A stretch of DNA of 64,000 nt from Mariniplasma anaerobium (GCF_016865445.1 NZ_AP024412.1:930001-994000); one strand, 5' to 3'. Positions 26,956 to 34,874 are shown, numbered from the stretch's first letter. The notes: generated by a model not told the origin, from the letters alone. Numbers and translations are program-made.

Positions 26956-28164
26956 TTATAATTTTTTTACAATGATTGCAGTTCCCATACCGCCACCGAT
27001 ACAAAGACTTGCAAGTCCGATTTTCTTATCTTCTTGTTTTAACATTTCATGTAATAAAGTTACAATGATTCTATTACCACTTGCTCCAACTGGATGTCCA
27101 AGTGCAATGGCACCACCATTAACATTTGTTTTAACTAAAATATCTTCTTTAGAAACACCAAATGCTTCAGTTAATTCTTTAATTACACCTAATGATTGTG
27201 CTGCAAATGCTTCGTTAAGTTCTAGTAAATCAATGTCATTAAATGAAAGATTAGCAAATTTTAGAGCTTGTTTGATAGCTGGAGTAGGTCCTAAACCCAT
27301 AACAGATGGATCAACACCACCTTGACCAATACCAATAAGTTCAAATAAAGGTGTTAAGTTATATTTTTTGACTGCTTCACCACTTGCTAGCATTACAAAA
27401 CTTGCACCATCATTAATACCTGATGATGAACCAGCAGTTACTGAACCATCTTTTTTAAAAGCAGGTCTTAAAGATTGTAATTTTTCTAATGATGTTGTTT
27501 TATTAATGTGTTCATCATTTTCAAATACGATTTCACCCTTACGAGTTTTAATAACGATTGGAACGATTTCAGCTTTAAATCTTCCACTATCTTCAGCTTT
27601 AGTAGCTCTTTTTTGAGATTCTAAAGCAAATTCATCTTGTTCTAGTCTTGTTAGTCCAAATTGAGAAACTATATTTTCTGCTGTAATCCCCATATGATAG
27701 CCTTCAAAAGCATCTGTTAATGCATCATATAGCATATGATCTTGCATAACTTGTTCGCCCATTTTAATACCAGTTCTAATTTTACTAGGGATTAAAAATG
27801 GTGCATTTGTCATTGATTCTGCTCCACCTGCAACAACTAAATCGTGGAAACCTAACATAATATTAGCATACCCATTCATTACTGTTTTCATACCACTACC
27901 ACATACCATGTTAACACCGTATGCAGGTACTGATGCTGGAATACCAGACTTAATTGATATTTGTCTAGCTAAACCTTGACGTAGACCAGCAGGTAAAATG
28001 TTACCAACCAATACCTCATCTATTTTTGATGGATTTACTTTTGTTTCTTCTAGTAGTGCACGTAACACTTGTGAGCCAAAATCAGCTGGATGAACATTTG
28101 ATAACGTTCCCATAAAGGTTCCAATTGCACTTCGTTTTGCGCCTACAACATAAACTTTTTTCAT
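26956..28164 (-). CDS. Acetyl-CoA acetyltransferase (thiolase)
   Basis: 402 residues, full-length thiolase. Nucleophile Cys88 (MVCGSGM), His357 (GHPVGASG) and Cys388 (CIGGGMG) are all present. It joins two acetyl-CoA into acetoacetyl-CoA or cleaves 3-oxoacyl-CoA. First gene of the long minus operon; promoter TTGACA-17-TAAGAT (28313-28341), a probable TetR operator (28286-28301) and a long leader hairpin lie upstream. AAAGGAG precedes the ATG. Confidence 0.94.
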   Translation of the reverse strand: MKKVYVVGAKRSAIGTFMGTLSNVHPADFGSQVLRALLEETKVNPSKIDEVLVGNILPAGLRQGLARQISIKSGIPASVPAYGVNMVCGSGMKTVMNGYANIMLGFHDLVVAGGAESMTNAPFLIPSKIRTGIKMGEQVMQDHMLYDALTDAFEGYHMGITAENIVSQFGLTRLEQDEFALESQKRATKAEDSGRFKAEIVPIVIKTRKGEIVFENDEHINKTTSLEKLQSLRPAFKKDGSVTAGSSSGINDGASFVMLASGEAVKKYNLTPLFELIGIGQGGVDPSVMGLGPTPAIKQALKFANLSFNDIDLLELNEAFAAQSLGVIKELTEAFGVSKEDILVKTNVNGGAIALGHPVGASGNRIIVTLLHEMLKQEDKKIGLASLCIGGGMGTAIIVKKL

Positions 28165-28204
28165 TTAATTTCTCCTTTTATAAAAGCGTTTACATATTAT
28201 TTAT

Positions 28205-28267
28205 AAAAACATAAAACAGCACACTGGAAATCTATGATTTGCCTTTGTTGCGTTGTTTATGTTTTTT
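28205..28267 (-). promoter_or_regulatory. Long hairpin in the thiolase-operon leader
   Basis: The two ends of this segment (AAAAACATAAA-type and TTTATGTTTTT-type) pair for about 12 bp with one bulge. The inside folds again (GCA/TGC, AAATC-ATA-GATTT). On the transcript the outer stem ends in a short U-run. It could attenuate or stabilise the message. No riboswitch family was recognised. Confidence 0.45.
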
Positions 28268-28285
28268 ATAACCTATTTTTATACT

Positions 28286-28301
28286 ATGAACATATATTCA
28301 T
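28286..28301. promoter_or_regulatory. Palindrome ATGAA-N6-TTCAT, probable TetR operator 1
   Basis: ATGAACATATATTCAT lies just after the -10 of the thiolase promoter (transcription start side), where bound repressor would block initiation. The same ATGAA-N6-TTCAT occurs at the same place in the MaoC promoter. Confidence 0.6.
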
Positions 28302-28312
28302 AATACGCTTAT

Positions 28313-28341
28313 ATCTTATCATATGTAAATATCATTGTCAA
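28313..28341 (-). promoter_or_regulatory. Promoter of the thiolase operon, TTGACA-17-TAAGAT
   Basis: Minus-strand TTGACA (28336-28341) and TAAGAT (28313-28318) are 17 nt apart. Start expected near 28306, leaving a leader of about 140 nt. Confidence 0.75.
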
Positions 28342-28386
28342 ATAAATAATGCTACTTTTATGTAGAAAATAAAAACGGTTACAAAA

Positions 28387-28406
28387 AAGACAGCCAAAGC
28401 TGCCTT
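28387..28406 (-). terminator. Terminator of the MaoC-ACAD-EtfBA operon
   Basis: On the minus strand AAGGCAGC-TTTG-GCTGTCTT followed by TTTTTT, 5 bp after the etfA stop. It separates the two operons of the regulon. Confidence 0.85.
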
Positions 28407-28411
28407 TATGG

Positions 28412-29404
28412 CTAAAGTTGATGTTTGATTAATTGTATTTCTTCCTTTAATAAAGGTAAAACTTTGTTTGCATCTGCAATAATAGATATGTCAGCAACAT
28501 TGAATATAAGAGCGTTTGGATCTGTATTAATTGCGATGATCATTTCTGATTTATCCATACCACTCATATGTTGGATTGCACCACTAATACCTGACGCTAC
28601 ATAAACACTAGGTCTAACTGTAACTCCAGTTTGACCTACTTGTCTGTCTTTAGGTTCAATATTTTGATCTACAACAGCTCTTGAAGCTGCAACTTCTCCT
28701 CCAGTAAGTAAAGCTATTTCTTTTAATGTAGGAAACATTGTTGCAACACCACGTCCACCAGCTATAATTAATTTAGCTTTTGTTAAGTCAACGTATGCTG
28801 TTTCATTAACTTTTTTAGAAAGAATTTCTACCTTTGATTTAATAAGAATTTTTTCTTCAAAAATGACTTTTTCAGCTTTATGATTATCAAAGACTTCAAT
28901 ACTAAAGACACCAGGTCTAATTGTTGCCATTTGAGGTTTATGATCTGGACAAATAATTGTTGCAAATAAATTTCCACCTAAAGCTGGTCTAGTTGCAAGT
29001 AAATTTAAACGTTCTTCTGTTTGTTCAAATTCTAATAATGTAGCATCAGCCGTAAGACCTGTATGTACTCTTGCAGATAATCTTGGCCCAAGATCACGTC
29101 CAATAAGTGTTGATCCTAAAAGTAAGACATCAAAATCATTTGTTTTTATAATGTTTTCTAGTCCTTTTGTATAAATGAGTGTATCATAGGTTTGAAATTG
29201 TGGATCAACATATGTGATAATTTTATCTGCACCACAAGTTTCTAGTCTATTTATGTCTTCATCTGTTTTTTTATCTGTTAAATAAAGAGCAACAATTTGA
29301 TTATCTGAATCTTTTAATAATCTTTTTGTTTCTGATAACAGTTCTAGTCCAACAGAACATATTTTTTGATTTCTTCTTTCAATAAAAATTGCGATTGATT
29401 TCAT
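28412..29404 (-). CDS. etfA: Electron transfer flavoprotein, alpha subunit
   Basis: 330 residues, full length. N-terminal ETF domain; C-terminal FAD-binding domain with GGRGVA, GQTGVTVRPSVYVASGISGAIQH and INTDPNALIFNVADI. With EtfB it carries electrons from (or to) the acyl-CoA dehydrogenase encoded beside it. No ETF:quinone oxidoreductase or respiratory gene is in the window, so a bifurcating or NAD-linked Etf-Bcd role is as likely as classical ETF. Start overlaps the etfB stop by 4 bp. Confidence 0.94.
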   Translation of the reverse strand: MKSIAIFIERRNQKICSVGLELLSETKRLLKDSDNQIVALYLTDKKTDEDINRLETCGADKIITYVDPQFQTYDTLIYTKGLENIIKTNDFDVLLLGSTLIGRDLGPRLSARVHTGLTADATLLEFEQTEERLNLLATRPALGGNLFATIICPDHKPQMATIRPGVFSIEVFDNHKAEKVIFEEKILIKSKVEILSKKVNETAYVDLTKAKLIIAGGRGVATMFPTLKEIALLTGGEVAASRAVVDQNIEPKDRQVGQTGVTVRPSVYVASGISGAIQHMSGMDKSEMIIAINTDPNALIFNVADISIIADANKVLPLLKEEIQLIKHQL

Positions 29405-30189
29405 TGTGATACCTCCATATAAGGATAGATAAGTCTTGCAATCTTTTTAGCTGCTTCTTCAGGTTCTAATACTTCTTTAGGAGATTTTTGCATGACTGGT
29501 TTTGTATACGTTTTTTTAACTCTTGTTGGAGATCCAGATAAACCTATATCTTTTTGATCTATATCTAAATCTTCAAATGTAATAATATTTATATTTTTAT
29601 CATAAGTTTCCCATATATCAAAAGCATTCATTAATCTAGGTTCATTCATTTCTCTAACAGTTGAAATGAGACATGGAAATGGAACACGAACTATATGTGT
29701 TTCGTCTTCATATGCTTTTTCTAAAGTAATTTTGTTATCCTTAACTTCATCTATTTTTAAGATATGTGTAACTTGAGGAATATCTAGAAATTCAGCAATT
29801 TGTGGTCCTACTTGTGCAGTATCACCATCGATTGCTTGATATCCAGCAATAACTAAATCATAATCTAGTGTTTTAATAAATGTAGATAGTATTTTTGAAG
29901 TTGCCCAAGTATCGGAACCAGCAAATTTACGATCAGTTAGTAAATAAGCATTATCAACGCCTCTTGCATAAAGTGATGTAATCATTTTATCTGCATGTGG
30001 AGGTCCCATTGTAACTGTTGTTACAGTCCCACCATATAAACTCTTAAGTGTTAATGCTGCCTCTACACCTGCTAAATCATCAGGATTAATAATACTTTTT
30101 ACACCTGCACGAATTAATGTATTAGTTTCTTTATCAATTTTTATTTCTGTTGTATCAGGTACTTGTTTAACTAAGACTATTATGTTCAT
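29401..30189 (-). CDS. etfB: Electron transfer flavoprotein, beta subunit
   Basis: 262 residues. Starts MNIIVLVKQVPDT, and has the AMP/FAD-binding GYQAIDGDTAQVGPQIAEFLD and the recognition-loop VREMNEPR before the C-terminal tail. It forms the heterodimer with EtfA. It overlaps the acyl-CoA dehydrogenase stop by one base and etfA by four, so ACAD-EtfB-EtfA are translated as one block, as in bcd-etfBA units of butyrate-forming Firmicutes. Confidence 0.94.
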   Translation of the reverse strand: MNIIVLVKQVPDTTEIKIDKETNTLIRAGVKSIINPDDLAGVEAALTLKSLYGGTVTTVTMGPPHADKMITSLYARGVDNAYLLTDRKFAGSDTWATSKILSTFIKTLDYDLVIAGYQAIDGDTAQVGPQIAEFLDIPQVTHILKIDEVKDNKITLEKAYEDETHIVRVPFPCLISTVREMNEPRLMNAFDIWETYDKNINIITFEDLDIDQKDIGLSGSPTRVKKTYTKPVMQKSPKEVLEPEEAAKKIARLIYPYMEVSQ

Positions 30190-31310
30190 TATGCCAACAC
30201 CTTTCCAGCAATTACCATACGTTGAACTTCTGAAGTTCCTTCATATATTTCAGTAATTTTTGCATCTCTTAAATATCTTTCAACTTCATAATCGCGAATA
30301 TATCCATATCCACCCATTAATTGAATTGCTTTATCAGAAACTTCAACAGCAACTTTTGAACAATATAGTTTAGCCATAGCTGCAGAAACTGTATAATTTC
30401 TATTTTCATCTTTATCAGCAACTGCTTGATATAATAAACCTCTTGCAGCTTCTATTTGTGTTTTTAAATCTGCAATAACAAATTGTGTGTTTTGGAATTT
30501 AGATATTGGTCTATTGAATTGAGTTCTTGTTTTTACATAAGATACTGCTCTTTCAAATGCACCTTCTGCAATTCCTAATGCTTGAGCAGCAATACCAATT
30601 CTACCACCATCAAGCGTTTGCATTGCAATTTTAAATCCTTGTCCTTCTTTACCTAAAAGATTTTCTTTAGGAACACGAGCTTTTTGAAATATAAGTTCAC
30701 AAGTCGATGAGCCTCTAATACCCATTTTCTTTTCTTTAGGTCCTACAGTAAATCCTTTAATATCTTTTTCTACGATAAATGCGGAAATACCTTTTAAACC
30801 TAATTCAGGTTGTGTCATCGCAAAGATGATATATACATCTGCATATCCTGCATTTGTAATAAATATTTTACTACCTGTTAATTCATAATAATCACCAAAA
30901 TCAACAGCTTTAGTTTGTTGTTGTGACGCATCTGTACCAGCACCTGGTTCAGTTAAACCAAATGCACCTAAGTATTCGCCCTTATTTAATTTTGTTAAAT
31001 ACTTAGCTTTTTGTGCTTCACTACCAAACATAAATATAGGAGAACTACATAGTGAAGTATGTGCAGATATAATAACACTTGTTGTTGCACAATCTTTAGA
31101 AATCGTTCTTACTGTATCTATATATGCCTTTGTATCAGCACCTACACCGCCGTATTCTTTAGGGAAAGGTAATCCTAAAAGACCATATTTTCCAAGTAGT
31201 TCAACAGTTTCTGCTGGAAATCTTTCTTCTTCATCCACGCTTCTAGCCAATGGTTTAACATATGTTTTACTAAATTCTTCAACCATTTCATTTAATAAAT
31301 CTATTCTCAT
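30189..31310 (-). CDS. Acyl-CoA dehydrogenase (short-chain, Bcd-like)
   Basis: 373 residues, normal for short-chain enzymes. Signature segments AFGLTEPGAGTDASQ and QLMGGYGYIRDYEVERYLRDAK; the catalytic base Glu357 is in YEGTSEVQR. It interconverts an acyl-CoA and its 2-enoyl-CoA using FAD, passing electrons to EtfAB. Together with thiolase, SDR and MaoC it would complete acetyl-CoA to butyryl-CoA or the reverse. Start overlaps the maoC stop by 4 bp (ATGA). Confidence 0.93.
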   Translation of the reverse strand: MRIDLLNEMVEEFSKTYVKPLARSVDEEERFPAETVELLGKYGLLGLPFPKEYGGVGADTKAYIDTVRTISKDCATTSVIISAHTSLCSSPIFMFGSEAQKAKYLTKLNKGEYLGAFGLTEPGAGTDASQQQTKAVDFGDYYELTGSKIFITNAGYADVYIIFAMTQPELGLKGISAFIVEKDIKGFTVGPKEKKMGIRGSSTCELIFQKARVPKENLLGKEGQGFKIAMQTLDGGRIGIAAQALGIAEGAFERAVSYVKTRTQFNRPISKFQNTQFVIADLKTQIEAARGLLYQAVADKDENRNYTVSAAMAKLYCSKVAVEVSDKAIQLMGGYGYIRDYEVERYLRDAKITEIYEGTSEVQRMVIAGKVLA

Positions 31311-31723
31311 CGTGGTGGCATCACCGTTGCTTCACCTGTAATGACAACTTCATCATTTTGATTTGTTGCAGTTGTTTTTAAGATGACACGGTTTTTACTT
31401 TCTATAATTTCAACAACTTCTACAGTTGCTTTAATGGTATCGTTAAGGTAAACAGGTTTTACAAATTTAGAATTTTGACCTAAATAAATGGTACCATATC
31501 CGGGTAGTGTTGTTCCTAATACTGTTGAAAATAGTGCAGCTACTAACCCTCCATGACATATGCGTTTTTTAAACATTGATTCTTTAGCATATACCTCATT
31601 AATGTGTACTGGATTCATGTCTCCTGTTACACCCGCAAACAAAACTACATCCGCATCTGTGATGGTTTTTTGAAAAAATGCAGCATCTCCAATGCGAAGT
31701 TCTTTAATCGTCTTTCCGATCAT
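31307..31723 (-). CDS. MaoC-like (R)-specific enoyl-CoA hydratase
   Basis: 138 residues, a single hot-dog domain. The hydratase-2 motif is intact: FAGVTGDMNPVH with catalytic Asp35 and His40, followed by ICHGGL. PhaJ-type enzymes hydrate 2-enoyl-CoA to (R)-3-hydroxyacyl-CoA, matching the FabG-like reductase. First gene of the four-gene operon; promoter at 31784-31812 with a TetR-like operator overlapping the start region. The divergent regulator gene is 155 bp away. Confidence 0.88.
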   Translation of the reverse strand: MIGKTIKELRIGDAAFFQKTITDADVVLFAGVTGDMNPVHINEVYAKESMFKKRICHGGLVAALFSTVLGTTLPGYGTIYLGQNSKFVKPVYLNDTIKATVEVVEIIESKNRVILKTTATNQNDEVVITGEATVMPPR

Positions 31724-31758
31724 ATGACTTCCTTCTTTCTGTATATTAAATTCTTAAT

Positions 31759-31774
31759 ATGAATAATTGTTCAT
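31759..31774. promoter_or_regulatory. Palindrome ATGAA-N6-TTCAT, probable TetR operator 2
   Basis: ATGAATAATTGTTCAT lies 9 bp downstream of the -10 of the maoC promoter, like the palindrome in front of the thiolase operon. Confidence 0.6.
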
Positions 31775-31783
31775 GTTAACTGT

Positions 31784-31812
31784 ATTTTAATCCTTATTTT
31801 TTTGTTTGTCAA
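31784..31812 (-). promoter_or_regulatory. Promoter of the maoC-ACAD-etfBA operon, TTGACA-17-TAAAAT
   Basis: Minus-strand TTGACA (31807-31812) and TAAAAT (31784-31789) with 17-nt spacing, about 60 bp before the maoC ATG. Confidence 0.78.
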
Positions 31813-31878
31813 GAGATACTATAATTTTTTCTATTGTTTTTTTAAAACATTTAAGTTAATATGGATTTAGGTGATAAA

Positions 31879-32484
31879 ATGAACCAAACAAATTATAGGC
31901 TTCCAAAAAGAAGCGATGGACAAAGAACTTTTGATCAAATAATTGAAACAGCAAAAAAGCTATTTTCAAAAAAAGGATACTTAGCAACATCAATAAATGA
32001 AATTATACATAAATCCGGTATTGCTACCGGAACATTTTATTTATATTTTGATGATAAGTATGCATTATATTCTTATATATTAGCTAAATATAGAAAACTT
32101 ATTAGAAAAACAATAAGCGAAGCGATAAAATCAGCTCCAACAAGATATGAAAAGGAAAGACTCGGATTAAGAGCGTTTCTAAAGTTTGCTTGGGATGATC
32201 CACTTGCTTATCGTATCATCTGGGAATCGATGTTTGTTGACAAACATTTGTTTAAAGAATACTATGAAACCTTTAGTAAAGATTATGTTGGACAACTAGC
32301 ACATGCTGTAGGCGAACATGAAGTTAGAGATGATGTTGATTTAGAAACATTGTCATATATCTTAATGGGCGTATCAAATTTCGTTGGACTACAAGTTTTG
32401 TTTAAAGATACGTTAACAGAAAAAGAACTTGATGATATATGTGATGAAGTCATGAAGATTTTAGATAGAGGGATGTTTAAATAA
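31879..32484 (+). CDS. TetR-family transcriptional regulator
   Basis: 201 residues from the ATG at 31879 (AGGTG 5 nt upstream); the ATG at 31861 has no ribosome site. N-terminal helix-turn-helix: FDQIIETAKKLFSKKGYLATS...IATGTFYLYFDDKYALYSYI, the TetR signature. The C-terminal half is a ligand-binding domain with little conservation. It is divergent from the maoC operon and the likely repressor binding both ATGAA-N6-TTCAT palindromes, probably relieved by an acyl-CoA. Followed by a stem-loop (32494-32513), then an IS element. Confidence 0.9.
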   Translation: MNQTNYRLPKRSDGQRTFDQIIETAKKLFSKKGYLATSINEIIHKSGIATGTFYLYFDDKYALYSYILAKYRKLIRKTISEAIKSAPTRYEKERLGLRAFLKFAWDDPLAYRIIWESMFVDKHLFKEYYETFSKDYVGQLAHAVGEHEVRDDVDLETLSYILMGVSNFVGLQVLFKDTLTEKELDDICDEVMKILDRGMFK

Positions 32485-32493
32485 ATAAAAAAG

Positions 32494-32513
32494 CACTATT
32501 TTCTTAAATAGTG
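32494..32513. terminator. Stem-loop of the tetR terminator, cut from its T-run by the IS
   Basis: CACTATTT-TCTT-AAATAGTG is a perfect stem preceded by an A-run. The IS element begins 1 bp after it, so the T-run expected on the tetR side is missing. Confidence 0.65.
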
Positions 32514-32584
32514 TCAGGCTGTAGACAAAGTATCATATCTTCGGATATGGTATTTTTTTTACAAAAGTGATAAAATACAAATGT

Positions 32585-32675
32585 GAGGACCAGTTTAAAA
32601 TGTGCGGCTTAGACTGCTTAAAAACGCGTGAGCTATTAAGGTTCTAAAAGGCGTTCTGAGTCCTCCTCTTTTTTT
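32585..32675 (+). ncRNA. Structured RNA element in the IS left end (terminator-like)
   Basis: GAGGAC (32585-32590) pairs with GTCCTC (32660-32665). Inside, AACGC pairs with GCGTT (32623-32655), and another small hairpin lies at about 32604-32617. A run of eight pyrimidines and T follows. It would stop read-through transcription before the transposase, or act as a regulatory leader. No known family. Confidence 0.45.
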
Positions 32676-32696
32676 ATGTCTTTAAAAATCACTTTT

Positions 32697-32718
32697 ACCT
32701 ATATATAAATATATAGGT
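32697..32718. promoter_or_regulatory. Perfect palindrome upstream of the transposase
   Basis: ACCTATATAT-AA-ATATATAGGT is a perfect 10-bp inverted repeat immediately before a TAAAAT hexamer and 37 bp before the transposase ATG. A possible operator. Confidence 0.4.
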
Positions 32719-32754
32719 AAGTGGTAAAATATATGTATAAGGTGGTGCTTATAT

Positions 32755-34104
32755 ATGTTAAATAGAGATCAAAAAAACAACACCAAGAATCTACAAGTCG
32801 TTGATATTGATTCACTTGTCCCACAAAATCATTTAGTCCGCAAGGTGGATAAAGTGATGCAGTTTGATTTTATCTATGATATTGTCGAGCATTTATATTC
32901 AGATGATATGGGCAGACCTTCAATTGATCCAGTCGTTTTATTTAAAATTGTCTTTATTCAATATTTATTTAACATTCGTTCGATGAGACGTACGATTGAA
33001 GAAATCGAAGTAAACGTTGCATATCGTTGGTTTTTAGGATATGATTTTTCCGATGACATTCCTCATTTCTCAACATTTGGAAAAAATTACGTTAGACGAT
33101 TTAAAGACACAGATATATTTGAAGAAATTTTCAACACCATTTTATATCAAGCAATGAACTTAAAGTTAGTCAAGATGGATAACATCTTTGTCGATTCAAC
33201 ACATATTAAAGCATATGCCAATAAAAGACGTGTTAATGATATCTTAATCAATGATTCAACACATAAATATGTTAAACAGCTCCATGAAGAAATTAATGAA
33301 CTTAGACTAAAAGAAGGTAAGAAAATCATTGATTATGATAGCCCAAAGAAAGCAATCATCAGTTTAACTGATCCAGATTGCGGGATGTTTCATAAAGGTG
33401 AAAAAGAGCGACAATTAGCCTACAGCAATCAAGTGATCAGCGATGAGAACGGTTGGGTTTTATCCTCTGAGATGTTTGCAGGAAACCTTCATGATAGTAT
33501 AACAGGATTAGATACAGTAGTTAACTATCTAGATACCCATAAGGAAGTTAAAGTGGCAGTCATGGACTCTGGATATGATAATCCAATTCTTCTTAATGAA
33601 ATATATAAGCGAAAAGTCCTACCTGTATTGCCATATAAACGGCCTAAAGGAAAAGATGGTTCTATAGGTCTAAATGGAGAACGGCACCTTACAAAGAATA
33701 GATTTGATTATATTGAAATGCATGACTATTATATATGTCCTAATGAAAAGATACTAACTTACAGAGGAACCAATAAACTAGGATACCGTGAATACAAGAC
33801 ACGTGTTAAAGATTGTATAGAATGCCCATTTAAAGCACAGTGTACAAATCAAAAAACAAGAAGTTTAACAAGACATCAATTAGAGTATGTAAATCCTTTA
33901 ATCAAAGAAACGAGACTCTCAGAGATTGGAAGGGAGCTTTATCCCAAAAGAAAATCATCAGTTGAAAGAGTTTTTGGGATTTCAAAGATGAATCACTGTC
34001 TAGGTGTTACCTATTTAAGGGGACGTCAAAAGAATGAAGATCGAAGCTTCATGATTTTTAGTATGTATAATTTGAAAAAGTTAGCCGCATTAATGTGGAC
34101 ATAG
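32755..34104 (+). CDS. IS1182-family transposase
   Basis: 449 residues, intact. N-terminal DUF772 region (NHLVRKVD..., GRPSIDPV), then an RNase-H-like DDE domain with Asp147 (FVDSTH), Asp271 (VMDSGYDN) and Glu404 (SSVERVFG). A C-terminal Cys cluster (CPN...C-x2-C...C, residues about 328-363) is typical. It cuts and moves the surrounding element. All three catalytic acids are present and there is no frameshift, so it may be active. Codon use looks slightly less AT-biased than neighbouring genes. GGTGG lies upstream of the ATG. Confidence 0.93.
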   Translation: MLNRDQKNNTKNLQVVDIDSLVPQNHLVRKVDKVMQFDFIYDIVEHLYSDDMGRPSIDPVVLFKIVFIQYLFNIRSMRRTIEEIEVNVAYRWFLGYDFSDDIPHFSTFGKNYVRRFKDTDIFEEIFNTILYQAMNLKLVKMDNIFVDSTHIKAYANKRRVNDILINDSTHKYVKQLHEEINELRLKEGKKIIDYDSPKKAIISLTDPDCGMFHKGEKERQLAYSNQVISDENGWVLSSEMFAGNLHDSITGLDTVVNYLDTHKEVKVAVMDSGYDNPILLNEIYKRKVLPVLPYKRPKGKDGSIGLNGERHLTKNRFDYIEMHDYYICPNEKILTYRGTNKLGYREYKTRVKDCIECPFKAQCTNQKTRSLTRHQLEYVNPLIKETRLSEIGRELYPKRKSSVERVFGISKMNHCLGVTYLRGRQKNEDRSFMIFSMYNLKKLAALMWT

Positions 34105-34229
34105 CTTTACTTTATTATTGATATCGAGCAAATAGAGATCTTTTTTTTATATTTATCCACAAAAAACAAAAAAAGGACGATTCATAACGAAAACTCGTTT
34201 TTGAAAAGTCCTTTTGTCTACAGTCTGAA

Positions 34230-34251
34230 AAGAATATCCTAGGATATTCTT
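34230..34251 (-). terminator. Terminator of rsmD
   Basis: AAGAATATCC-TA-GGATATTCTT is a perfect palindrome followed on the minus strand by TTTT, 6 bp after the rsmD stop and 2 bp from the IS end. Confidence 0.7.
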
Positions 34252-34257
34252 ATTTTT

Positions 34258-34803
34258 TTATGATGGCATTTTTTCATATATCGTAATACGTTTTATGCCA
34301 TAAGTTTTTTCTTTTATTTTAACTAAATCTTTATATTTTTCTTCCAAGACTCTTTGTTTTTTTGTTTCAACAACAATCAATCCATGATTTTCAAGAGATG
34401 AATTTAAAGCTAGTAAAACTTCATCATATACGTCTAAATCATAAGGTGGATCTATAAATACTAAATCAAAATATAGATTCCCAATACCTTTTAAAAATTG
34501 TTTGTAGTCACGTTGAAGTATAGTCATATGTTCTGCCACATCAAGTATTTTAGCATTTTCAAATACTGTCTTTATCGCATCTTTGTCATGATCTACAGCA
34601 TACAAATACTTAGAACCTCTTGATAAAGCCTCTAAGCCGTAAGCACCAGAACCTGCAAACAAATCTAGTACAAGGTTAAAGATACGTCCAGATAACATGT
34701 TAAAAACTGATTCTCTAACCATATCTGCAGTTTCTCTTGTTGTCGATTTATCAACTCTTTTCAAAATTCTTCCTTTATGATCTCCACCAATAATACGCAT
34801 CAT
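34258..34803 (-). CDS. rsmD: 16S rRNA (guanine966-N2)-methyltransferase
   Basis: About 181 residues. RIIGGDHKGR at the start, SAM-binding DLFAGSGAYGLEALSRG, and the catalytic DPPY (FIDPPYDLD). It methylates G966 of 16S rRNA in the small subunit. Four consecutive start-type codons occur; AGGAG is 5 nt from the ATG at 34803, the best choice. The usual partner coaD is not next to it here. Single-gene unit ending at the palindrome 34230-34251. Confidence 0.93.
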   Translation of the reverse strand: MMRIIGGDHKGRILKRVDKSTTRETADMVRESVFNMLSGRIFNLVLDLFAGSGAYGLEALSRGSKYLYAVDHDKDAIKTVFENAKILDVAEHMTILQRDYKQFLKGIGNLYFDLVFIDPPYDLDVYDEVLLALNSSLENHGLIVVETKKQRVLEEKYKDLVKIKEKTYGIKRITIYEKMPS

Positions 34804-34852
34804 CATCACTCCTATTTAATACACTTACATTATATCAAATAAAATAAGAAAA

Positions 34853-34874
34853 AAAACACGCAATTTGCGTGTTT
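34853..34874 (-). terminator. Terminator overlapping the M42 peptidase stop
   Basis: AAACACGCAA pairs with TTGCGTGTTT, followed on the minus strand by a U-run. The stem includes part of the stop codon. Confidence 0.8.

Larger units (their letters stand above)
32515..34227 (+). mobile_element. IS1182-type insertion sequence, intact, 1,713 bp
   Basis: Terminal inverted repeats CAGGCTGTAGACAAA (32515-32529) and, as reverse complement, CAGACTGTAGACAAA (34213-34227) match at 14 of 15 positions. They enclose one intact transposase. No clear target duplication is seen. The element sits between two stem-loops (32494-32513 and 34230-34251), 1-2 bp from each. The right end also has a DnaA-like TTATCCACA (34154-34162). 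Confidence 0.85.
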
